Assembly: GCA_013815505.1 (NCBI GenBank)
Contig: JACDGA010000048.1
Span: 1 to 9,377 of the forward strand
Source: Acidimicrobiia bacterium
GTDB lineage: Bacteria; Actinomycetota; Acidimicrobiia; Acidimicrobiales; Ilumatobacteraceae
DNA: 9,377 nt
Direction of reading: 5' to 3'
Both the position numbers and the translations under genes were made by a program. The number at the start of each line of letters is the position of its first letter. Positions within the stretch are counted from its first letter, which is position 1. The notes beneath the pieces were generated by a model, which saw only the letters and a list, made by a program, of their open reading frames with translations, was not told the origin of the DNA and searched no databases. Of the stretch, positions 1 to 5,452 are shown piece by piece.

Positions 1-320
1 GGCAGCTTGGCGACCACGGCGTCGTAGGATTCGTCGATCGCGGCGCATATCTCGTCGTCGGGGATCGAGGCGCCGAGACGCAACGTGTTCCATCCCGAGC
101 GGCCGATGTACGCCATGACGGAGGCGTCCTCGGGGTAGCGCAGCAGCCACTCGTCGGCCTCGTCGCGGCTCGACCCTGCCTTCACCCCGACCGATGTACC
201 AGCTCCGACGAAGGCGAAGATCTTCGCCCCGACCTTGGCGACGGTGTCGCCTTCCCACGGCTCGTCCTCCCACGCACCCGGCCTGGCGAGGCAGTAGGCG
301 AGCAGCTCGTCGGGGCTCAT
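1..320 (-). CDS. MmcQ/YjbR family protein, C-terminus cut by window edge
   Basis: An ATG at 320 opens a frame that runs off the left edge after 106 full codons. The protein begins MSPDELLAYCLARPGAWED, followed by EPWEGDTVAKVGAKIFAFVG, WLLRYPEDASVMAY, SGWNTLRLGASIPDDEI and ESYDAVVAKLP. This is the usual order of the small MmcQ/YjbR fold (CyaY-like): an early P-G-A-x-E-D segment, a K-x-G-x-K-I-F-A strand, a W-N-T strand and a terminal S-Y-D-x-V-V-x-x-L-P helix. Family members are about 110-120 residues, so only a few residues should be missing. They are often annotated as DNA-binding from structure, but no reaction is established. The start overlaps the hutF stop as ATGA, so the two are probably translationally coupled. 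The function is unknown, and a role in histidine degradation is not implied by the overlap alone. Confidence 0.85.
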   Translation of the reverse strand, partial: MSPDELLAYCLARPGAWEDEPWEGDTVAKVGAKIFAFVGAGTSVGVKAGSSRDEADEWLLRYPEDASVMAYIGRSGWNTLRLGASIPDDEICAAIDESYDAVVAKL

Positions 321-1672
321 CGTGGCGATCGTAGGTCGATCGTCGCAGTGACCGACCGGGCGAGCGAAGCGGGCACGTCGATGGTGACATGCCGGCCGTC
401 GCGGACGACGACACGTCCGCCGGCGACGACGTGGTCGACGTCGGCCGCGGTGCCGGCGAACACGACGTGCTCGACGAGGTGGTCGGCGCTGGCCCCGGCG
501 AGGCGGACGGAGTCGAGCCGGACCGTGACGAGGTCGGCTACCGCGCCCACCTCGATGCGCCCGGCGTCGGGCCATCCGATCGAGGCATGGCCGACGTGGG
601 TCGCCGCGGCCAGCAGGGCCGCAGCATCGTGCGTGCCCCGCTGCCCGCTCGCCAAGCGCTCGTCGAGCTCGACTGCTCGCGCCTCCTCGAGCAGGTCGAT
701 GACGGCATGCGAATCGCTGCCGAGCGACAGTCGTGCCCCTGCATCGCGGAGCGAGCGCGTCGGCGCGATGCCGTCGGCGAGGTCTCGCTCGGTGGTGGGG
801 CAGCAACAGCACGTGCAGCTCGCTGCACCGAGCAAGGCGACGTCGCCGTCGGTCAGGTGGGTGGCGTGGACGGCGGTGAACCGCTCGTCGAGCGCTGCGC
901 TGCGGTGGAACAGTTCGACGGGTGTGCAGTCGTGCGCTGCGAGACACGCCTCGTTCTCCGCCGGTTGCTCTGACACGTGGGCGTGGAGCGACGTCTCGCG
1001 CGCGTGCGCCCACTCGGCGACGACCGCCATCGAATCGGGATCGACGGCGCGCACGGAGTGGATCGCTGCCCCGACCTTCGCGTGCCGGGCGGTGGCGATG
1101 CCGTCTGCCCGCTCGGCCCAGCGATGTGCGTCACCGTCGCTGAACCGCCGCTGCGTCGCATCGGGCCTGACGCCGATCCCGCCGTGGAGGTAGCAGGCGT
1201 CGAGCAGCGTGATTCGCAGTCCGGCTTCGCGTGCGGCGTCGACGAGTGCAGCACCCATCGCGTTGCCATCGGCGTACGGCGTGCCGTCACGCTGGTGGTG
1301 GAGGTAGTGGAACTCGCCGACTGCCGTGATCCCGGCGAGCGCCATCTCGGCATACGTCGCCGTTGCGAGGTCGTGGTAGCTGTCGGGATCGAGCGTCGCC
1401 GCCACCTCGTACATCGCCTCGCGCCACGTCCAGAACGATCCGACCCCACGCTGCGTCCGTCCCCTGATGGCGCGATGGAACGCGTGGCTGTGGCAGTTGG
1501 CCATCCCCGGGATCGTGAGTCCGTGCAGCGCCAGCGCCGCATCGGCGGCCTGGCGATCTGCGGTCGCAGCGGCGATACGGATGATCCGCTCACCGTCGAC
1601 ATCGATGAGGACGTCCCGCTCGACCTCGGTCGACGTGCCCAGCCAGGCGAAGTCGCAGCGGTAGCTCGTCAA
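317..1672 (-). CDS. hutF: Formimidoylglutamate deiminase (HutF)
   Basis: A 451-residue cytosolic amidohydrolase that deiminates N-formimidoyl-L-glutamate to N-formyl-L-glutamate plus ammonia in the five-step histidine degradation route. Numbering from the chosen start, visible motifs are H61 and H63 in NCHSHAFHRAIRGR, FHYLHHQ near 121, DACYLHGG near 158, H205 in AIHSVRAV, H232 and E235 in HAHVSEQPAE, H269 in VHATH, PTTERDLADG near 292 and D320 in GSDSHA. The HxH, H232, H269 and D320 set fits the mononuclear zinc site of HutF; the 232/235/269/320 positions agree with what I recall for the Pseudomonas enzyme. I chose TTG at 1672 because it gives MTSYRCDFAWLG, the typical HutF N-terminus and length. 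GTG at 1718-1720 would add 16 residues overlapping def. No strong Shine-Dalgarno is visible for either. Five cysteines lie within residues 286-291. No other hut gene is in view. Confidence 0.93.
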   Translation of the reverse strand: MTSYRCDFAWLGTSTEVERDVLIDVDGERIIRIAAATADRQAADAALALHGLTIPGMANCHSHAFHRAIRGRTQRGVGSFWTWREAMYEVAATLDPDSYHDLATATYAEMALAGITAVGEFHYLHHQRDGTPYADGNAMGAALVDAAREAGLRITLLDACYLHGGIGVRPDATQRRFSDGDAHRWAERADGIATARHAKVGAAIHSVRAVDPDSMAVVAEWAHARETSLHAHVSEQPAENEACLAAHDCTPVELFHRSAALDERFTAVHATHLTDGDVALLGAASCTCCCCPTTERDLADGIAPTRSLRDAGARLSLGSDSHAVIDLLEEARAVELDERLASGQRGTHDAAALLAAATHVGHASIGWPDAGRIEVGAVADLVTVRLDSVRLAGASADHLVEHVVFAGTAADVDHVVAGGRVVVRDGRHVTIDVPASLARSVTATIDLRSPR

Positions 1673-1706
1673 CGAGCGATCCGGAACGGGACGCAACGAC
1701 GCCGTG

Positions 1707-2285
1707 TCACGATCCAACACGCTCGACGAAGGCGGTGATCCGTTCGACGAACGCCTTGCGATGGAACCGCTCGAACTGCTCCCACGTCGCCAGCGTGGTC
1801 GTGTCCTCGACACGGTCGAGGAACAGGCGACCGTCGAGGTGGTCGCATTCGTGCTGGAACGTTCCTGCCGTGAGCCCTCGCCTCACGTCGTCGTGCGCCG
1901 TGCCCTCGCGGTCGAGGTGGCGGACCCGCACGTTCACGTGGCGCATCACGTTGCCGCGCAGGTTGGGCACCGACAGGCAGCCCTCGTTGATCTCCACCAG
2001 CTCGTCGTCGAGTGGCTCGATCACCGGGTTGACGACGACGGTGAGCGGGATCTTCGGCTTGTACGGGTAGCGCGGGTTGTGGTCGACCTCGATCACGGCG
2101 ATGCGCACCATCTCGCCCACCTGCGTCGCCGCAAGTCCTGCGCCGTTGGCCGCCCGCATCGTGTCGACGAGGTCGTCGATCAGCGCGCGGATCTCCTTCG
2201 ACGCGAGCTCGTCCGGATCGACCTCGCGTGCTCGCTCACGCAGTAGTGGGTGCCCGACGGTGAGGATCTCGCGCTTCACCGTCAC
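1707..2285 (-). CDS. def: Peptide deformylase
   Basis: A metalloenzyme of 192 residues that removes the formyl group from the initiator methionine of nascent proteins at the ribosome. All three family motifs are present: GAGLAATQV (motif 1, GxGxAAxQ), EGCLSVP (motif 2, with the metal-ligand Cys) and QHECDHLDG (motif 3, HExxH-type, with two His ligands and the catalytic Glu). The C-terminal tail WEQFERFHRKAFVERITAF is longer than in E. coli Def, as I would expect in actinobacteria. The start is uncertain between GTG at 2283-2285 (N-terminus MTVKREILTVGHPLL, with GGGA five bases upstream) and GTG at 2277-2279. The second lies seven bases after a GACAAT hexamer and could be leaderless. The frame stays open upstream to about 2633, but that part overlaps the HNH gene and is not Def-like. 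The stop is 34 bp before the hutF start, so the two may be cotranscribed. Confidence 0.95.
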   Translation of the reverse strand: MTVKREILTVGHPLLRERAREVDPDELASKEIRALIDDLVDTMRAANGAGLAATQVGEMVRIAVIEVDHNPRYPYKPKIPLTVVVNPVIEPLDDELVEINEGCLSVPNLRGNVMRHVNVRVRHLDREGTAHDDVRRGLTAGTFQHECDHLDGRLFLDRVEDTTTLATWEQFERFHRKAFVERITAFVERVGS

Positions 2286-2350
2286 GATTGTCCCACACGG
2301 TTGCAACGTACGGGCGTGGCACGTCCCTCGATCGGTCCGTCGGCGGCGGT

Positions 2351-3682
2351 TCACGCCGCGGCTGGGCTCGGGTTGGTTCGTCGCCGGCCCGGTGCGCTGG
2401 AACTGTCGACGTCGGGCGGTCGCTCGACGGGCGGCAGGAGTCCGGGTGGTCGTGTCTGGCTGTGGATGGTGCCGTCTGGTCTGGTGAACGTCAGTGTGCG
2501 GTCGCGTGGGTCGAGCTGGAGACGCCAGCAGGCGTCGTGGACGAGGTGGTGATGGCGGTGACACAAGGGCACGAGGTTGTCGAGGTCGGTGAGCCCGTTG
2601 AGTTCCCAGAACCAGATGTGATGGATCTCGCACCAGTCGAACGGCGTGCTGCAGCCGTCGATGGCGCAGGTGCGGTGGATCGCGCGCAGTGCGCGGCGTT
2701 GTTCGCGGGTCGCGGTGCGTTGCGCCCGTCCGACGTTGAGTGGGATGGTGCCGTCGGCGGTGACGACCACGGCGCGCAGCATCGCTTCACAACACAGCCG
2801 CCGCACCGCATCCACCTCGACAGGGGTGCCGTCGTGCAGTTCACACACCGTGTCGTCGTGCGGGCCGAGCAGCAACGACTGCTCGTCGACCAGCACGACG
2901 ATCTCGGCGACACCGGGGTGATCGGCCATGTGACCGTGGCTGACGAGTCGGGCGAGGGCGTGGGCGGCGAGGAACTCACGATCCGCCGCCAACGGATCAT
3001 CGGGGTCGTCACCGGGCACGAGTGATGCTGGGTTGCCGGCGCGCAGGGTGTCGACGGCGGTGTCGATGGCACCGAAGATGCGGGCGCCCATCTCGGGGTC
3101 AAACGATCCGTGCAACTGGTAGATGCCGGCCCTGTCGATCCACTTCGACACCCGCACGCCACGCCGGCGGCGCAGATCGAGGTCACGAGTCAGCTGGCGT
3201 TCCAGCCCGCGCTGCACGAACTTGAGGTGCTCTGCAAGCTGGTCCGGGTTGTGTCCCGCTGCGTACGTAGCGAGCCGGTCATCCAACGCATCGAACCCCG
3301 GGCGTACCGACGGATCGACACGTCGACGAGCGACGGCGACGGCATTGACGTGATCGTCAGTGATCGCCGCCGACCGCAACGCAGAGGCGAGCGCCGGCAT
3401 CTTGCCGAGCAGCTCGGCGTTTCGAGCTACCTGGCGTGCTCGTCCCGTGGGCATCGCACCGACACCTGACAACAGATCGACTGGGTCATCACACGTGCCC
3501 GACTCACGCAGCTCGTTGGCGCGAGCGGCGAGGTCGACCTCGAAGCGGCCGACGTGAGTGCGGACCGTGCGCAGCTCGTGCACGACCGCCCGGACATCGT
3601 CGGCGTCGAGCTCACCCGCGACGAGAGCGGCGAGGTCTCGCGCGGCATGACGGACCCGTTCGAGCACGTGTTCGGACCTCAT
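2351..3682 (-). CDS. DUF222/13E12-type HNH endonuclease-domain protein
   Basis: A protein of 443 residues. Residues about 5-300 form the alpha-helical, Arg- and Ala-rich DUF222 region typical of the mycobacterial 13E12 repeat family. The C-terminal part holds an HNH nuclease module: C339-x4-C344, CEIHHI (351-356), LDNLVPLCHRHHHLVH (367-382). The four Cys (339, 344, 374 and probably 351) suggest a zinc-stabilised treble-clef fold, and H355, N369 and H378 are candidate catalytic residues. After residue 400 there is a Pro- and Arg-rich, probably disordered tail. The start is ATG at 3682, the first in frame after a divergent spacer, with only a weak purine stretch upstream. Members occur in many divergent copies per actinobacterial genome. 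Their biological job is unclear, with mobile DNA or DNA processing the usual suggestions. The module looks intact, so nuclease activity is plausible but inferred. Confidence 0.93.
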   Translation of the reverse strand: MRSEHVLERVRHAARDLAALVAGELDADDVRAVVHELRTVRTHVGRFEVDLAARANELRESGTCDDPVDLLSGVGAMPTGRARQVARNAELLGKMPALASALRSAAITDDHVNAVAVARRRVDPSVRPGFDALDDRLATYAAGHNPDQLAEHLKFVQRGLERQLTRDLDLRRRRGVRVSKWIDRAGIYQLHGSFDPEMGARIFGAIDTAVDTLRAGNPASLVPGDDPDDPLAADREFLAAHALARLVSHGHMADHPGVAEIVVLVDEQSLLLGPHDDTVCELHDGTPVEVDAVRRLCCEAMLRAVVVTADGTIPLNVGRAQRTATREQRRALRAIHRTCAIDGCSTPFDWCEIHHIWFWELNGLTDLDNLVPLCHRHHHLVHDACWRLQLDPRDRTLTFTRPDGTIHSQTRPPGLLPPVERPPDVDSSSAPGRRRTNPSPAAA

Positions 3683-3696
3683 GTGATCTACTCAAC

Positions 3697-3708
3697 CACA
3701 CCGGTGTG
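3697..3708. promoter_or_regulatory. Perfect 12-bp palindrome in the divergent spacer, possible operator
   Basis: CACACCGGTGTG is a perfect inverted repeat. It lies in the 107-bp region (3683-3789) between the divergent HNH gene and the zinc-finger membrane protein gene, 15 bp from the HNH start codon. On the minus strand a TTGTCA hexamer (3712 to 3707) overlaps its upstream edge and could be a -35, but no good -10 follows at a sensible distance from the ATG. A dimeric repressor site is the natural reading. It remains unproved because GC-rich DNA yields short palindromes by chance. Confidence 0.35.
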
Positions 3709-3776
3709 ACAAGCCCAACCCCTTCGGCGCTGACAGAACGAGGTCCGGGTGCGCATGGGCGCAAGGGCGTCGCAAG

Positions 3777-3782
3777 TACGGT
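3777..3782 (+). promoter_or_regulatory. Possible leaderless -10 element (TACGGT)
   Basis: TACGGT fits the actinobacterial TANNNT -10 pattern and ends exactly seven bases before the ATG at 3790, the spacing expected when transcription starts on the A of the start codon. No Shine-Dalgarno is evident there, which agrees with a leaderless mRNA. No clear -35 is seen. The match is short, so confidence is low. Confidence 0.3.
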
Positions 3783-3789
3783 GGTGCTG

Positions 3790-4905
3790 ATGACGGACAC
3801 CCCGTCGCCCCCCGATCGTTGGTGGTGCTCGTCCTGCAAGGCGGAGAATCTCGGCGGCGAGCGAACGTGCCGCTGGTGTGGGCGCCTGTACGCCGGGCCG
3901 CTGCACTCGGGCGACACGGGGGCGATCGACGAGCTGTGGTCGGCCACCCGTCCCGTCGACGACGACGCGCCGGGCGCTGCGCCCGCTGAAGCATCGCCAC
4001 CGGTCGAACCTCCTGCGCCAGAGGGCGCCCCGCCACCAGAGTGGATGCGACCCCCGGACGACTCGTCGTCGACCGCGGTGATGCCAGCCGCCGCGGTGCC
4101 GCCCGACCGTACCGGTCCGCCGGCGCCGCCCTATGACGTCGGACGTGAGGGCGGTCCATATGACGACGAGCCGCGACGGTCGGTGCCCTGGTTGGCCCTG
4201 GCGGCGCTCATGGTGGTCATCGCCGTCGCCGCCGGTGTCGTCGCACTCGTCGCCGCAAACCGCGACGACGATGGCAGCGAGACGGATGGCTCTGTACCAT
4301 CGAGCGAGCCGAGTGTCGCCACGACGGCTGCGACCGACGCCTCGGCAGACCCGATCACGTCGCCGTCCACCGATCCCGCAACCACCGTTTCTGCGACGAC
4401 GGCGACGACCGTGACGGAGACGACGACCGAGTTCTCGTTGCCCCCGTCGCCCACCACCACCGTGCCGGTCACGGAACCCGCCACGACCGTGACCACCGCA
4501 CCCCCGTCGCCCGACGTGCCACCCAACGAGGCGGCCCAGCGTGACCTCAACGGCATGATCGAGCAGGACTTCGCCACGGTGGAAGCGCTCGAGGGGACGT
4601 GGGTGGTGCAGCTGAGCGCCAAGCGTCCCGGGGTCGAGGCTGACGGCATCACGTACGAGTTCACCGATGTGCTGGAGAACCACGAACAGCTCCGCGACGC
4701 CTACGGCGCCGTGCTGCTGTCGTCGAACGACTGGGTCTACGAGACCAGCGACTTGTTCATCACGATCGTCCCGACTCCATACGACGATGCCGCCGGTGCG
4801 CTCGACGAGTGCGGTCGCCTCGGCATCGATCGTGCGAACTGCCTCGCCAAGAAGATCACCACTGATCGCAGCGACCCCAACACCGTCGAGTACCAGGACG
4901 GGTGA
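3790..4905 (+). CDS. Single-pass membrane protein with N-terminal RanBP2-type zinc finger
   Basis: A protein of 371 residues in four parts. Residues 11-30 are a zinc finger (W-W-C-x2-C-x3-N-x6-C-x2-C, Cys 13, 16, 27, 30) matching the RanBP2/NZF spacing exactly. Residues about 52-130 are Pro- and acid-rich and probably disordered. Residues 134-157 are one hydrophobic segment (WLALAALMVVIAVAAGVVALV) after an R-R pair, placing the finger in the cytoplasm. Residues about 158-245 are a Ser/Thr/Pro-rich linker containing a 12-bp direct repeat (CCCCCGTCGCCC at 4441 and 4501). The C-terminal domain, about 246-360, includes LEGTWVVQLSAKRPG, ADGITYEFTDVL and a late Cys pair (341, 351). It resembles an extracytoplasmic domain I recall at the ends of actinobacterial Ser/Thr kinases and other membrane proteins. 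The start is ATG at 3790, directly before the finger. The frame is open further upstream, but that part overlaps the HNH gene. The function is unknown; sensing or cell-envelope scaffolding is a guess. Confidence 0.85.
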   Translation: MTDTPSPPDRWWCSSCKAENLGGERTCRWCGRLYAGPLHSGDTGAIDELWSATRPVDDDAPGAAPAEASPPVEPPAPEGAPPPEWMRPPDDSSSTAVMPAAAVPPDRTGPPAPPYDVGREGGPYDDEPRRSVPWLALAALMVVIAVAAGVVALVAANRDDDGSETDGSVPSSEPSVATTAATDASADPITSPSTDPATTVSATTATTVTETTTEFSLPPSPTTTVPVTEPATTVTTAPPSPDVPPNEAAQRDLNGMIEQDFATVEALEGTWVVQLSAKRPGVEADGITYEFTDVLENHEQLRDAYGAVLLSSNDWVYETSDLFITIVPTPYDDAAGALDECGRLGIDRANCLAKKITTDRSDPNTVEYQDG

Positions 4906-4920
4906 CGGGCTCGTCACCCG
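4899..4920. terminator. Hairpin between convergent genes, probable terminator without U-tract
   Basis: CGGGTGACG and CGTCACCCG form a perfect 9-bp stem with a GGCT loop. It spans the stop codon of the zinc-finger gene (TGA at 4903-4905) and sits 29 bp beyond the pcaC stop on the other strand. The symmetric stem could end transcription from both sides. There is no T-run after it on either strand, which is common in actinobacteria. Confidence 0.6.
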
Positions 4921-4949
4921 GCTGCGCCGGCGGGGTCAGCGAGCGCAGT

Positions 4950-5348
4950 TCAGTTGCGCAGGACGTCCTTGGCCACGGCCATCGCTGCGTTCGCCGCGGG
5001 GATGCCGGCGTAGGCAGCCGTGTGCAGGATCACCTCGGTGATCTCCTCGGGCGTGAGCCCGTTGCGCAACCCGGCGCGTAGGTGCATCGCCAACTCGCCC
5101 TCGGCACGCAACGCGACCAGCAGCGCAATCGTGATGCACGATCGGGTGCGTCGATCGAGGCGATCGTCGCGCGTCCACAGCGACCCCCACGCCGTCTCCG
5201 TGATGAACTGCTGGAAGTCGGCGTCGAGCGGTGTGGTGGCGGCGACGGCACGGTCGACGTGGTCGTCGCCGAGCACCTCACGACGAACGGCCATCCCGGC
5301 GTCGTAGCGGCTCGCAGGCGCCTGCGCGTCCGACTCTCGCTCGCTCAC
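4950..5348 (-). CDS. pcaC: 4-carboxymuconolactone decarboxylase
   Basis: A protein of 132 residues in the CMD/AhpD-like fold. It decarboxylates gamma-carboxymuconolactone to 3-oxoadipate enol-lactone, the step between PcaB and PcaD. Family motifs run in order: RYDAGMAVRREVLGDDHVDRA (14-34), DFQQFITETAWGSLWTR (44-60), LDRRTRSCITIALLVAL (64-80), LRNGLTPEEITEVILHTAAY (94-113) and AGIPAANAAM (114-123), with H109 the likely acid/base residue. The start is GTG at 5348, giving VSERESDAQAPASRYDAG, about ten residues longer at the N-terminus than minimal PcaC. No Shine-Dalgarno precedes this GTG, and it lies in the distal arm of a strong inverted repeat. Its TGA-overlapping arrangement with the short ORF upstream suggests translation by coupling. 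In many actinomycetes PcaC is fused to PcaD as PcaL; here they are separate. A 14-bp palindrome (CGCAGGCGCCTGCG, 5313-5326) falls in the early coding part. Confidence 0.93.
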   Translation of the reverse strand: MSERESDAQAPASRYDAGMAVRREVLGDDHVDRAVAATTPLDADFQQFITETAWGSLWTRDDRLDRRTRSCITIALLVALRAEGELAMHLRAGLRNGLTPEEITEVILHTAAYAGIPAANAAMAVAKDVLRN

Positions 5349-5451
5349 TGGTGCACCATGGTTCCGTGAGGGCAGCCACCGGAGGCCGACATGATGGTGC
5401 ACCTGTGAGCGCTGCGCGCGTTGCCGATGATTCGCTCGCTTCGCTCGCTCA
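5337..5451 (-). repeat. Small REP/MITE-like insertion between pcaD and pcaC, bounded by 11-bp direct repeats
   Basis: On the minus strand the 11-mer TGAGCGAGCGA occurs at 5451-5441 and again at 5347-5337, a repeat unit of 104 bp. The first copy begins with the pcaD stop codon, and the second sits in the first codons of pcaC. Between them lie a tandem GCGAGCGAA, an 18-bp inverted repeat and a short ORF. Deleting one unit joins pcaD to pcaC as CGATGAGCGAGCGAGAG, an exact ATGA overlap that gives pcaC an ATG start. All other junctions in this operon overlap, so insertion of a small element is the simplest reading. The string coding MSERSERIIG looks like a dispersed actinobacterial repeat that I recall at many gene starts. 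Copy number was not checked. Confidence 0.6.
5342..5411 (-). repeat. 18-bp inverted repeat that sequesters the pcaC start codon
   Basis: In the mRNA sense, CGCTCACAGGTGCACCAT (5411-5394) pairs with ATGGTGCACCAGTGAGCG (5359-5342) over 18 positions with a single A-A mismatch, around a 34-nt loop. Each arm also contains the 8-bp palindrome GGTGCACC. The distal arm includes the pcaC GTG start (5348-5346), so the folded RNA would hide it. The hairpin could stabilise upstream pcaHGBD mRNA, reduce pcaC translation, or be the structural core of a small mobile repeat. Confidence 0.75.
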
Positions 5452-5452
5452 T
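5345..5452 (-). CDS. Possible 35-residue small ORF bridging pcaD and pcaC
   Basis: ATG at 5452-5450 overlaps the pcaD stop as ATGA. After 35 codons the TGA at 5347-5345 overlaps the pcaC GTG start as GTGA. The peptide starts MSERSERIIG and ends SGGCPHGTMVHQ, with two Cys and four His but no recognised domain, signal peptide or membrane segment. It lies wholly inside the repeat-like segment, so it may be a chance reading of that element rather than a selected protein. Its double coupling means ribosomes leaving pcaD could re-initiate, traverse the hairpin and deliver to the pcaC start, giving it a leader-peptide role even if the product has no function. Confidence 0.3.
   Translation of the reverse strand: MSERSERIIGNARSAHRCTIMSASGGCPHGTMVHQ

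Noticed and set aside
977..1738. Long plus-strand open frame (about 250 codons) across hutF
   Set aside because: It is the antisense shadow of hutF in GC-rich DNA. Its translation has no recognisable domain, while the minus strand encodes full HutF motifs.
1704..2246. Plus-strand open frame opposite peptide deformylase
   Set aside because: It is the complement of the def codons, and all three Def motifs are on the minus strand.
2286..2633. Upstream extension of the def frame inside the HNH gene
   Set aside because: The residues are Arg/Pro/Thr-rich without Def similarity, and the region codes for the HNH C-terminus in another frame.
3685..3690. TAGATC as a -10 element for the HNH gene, 16 bp after TTGTCA
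   Set aside because: It ends only two bases before the ATG, so transcription would begin inside the coding region, and the match to TANNNT fails at the last base.
3688..4917. Minus-strand open frame of about 400 codons opposite the zinc-finger gene
   Set aside because: The translation is low-complexity Arg/Gly repeats, as expected from the complement of Pro/Thr-rich coding DNA.
5313..5326. 14-bp palindrome CGCAGGCGCCTGCG in early pcaC
   Set aside because: It lies within coding sequence, and GC-rich palindromes of this size are expected occasionally. Nothing else marks it as a site.
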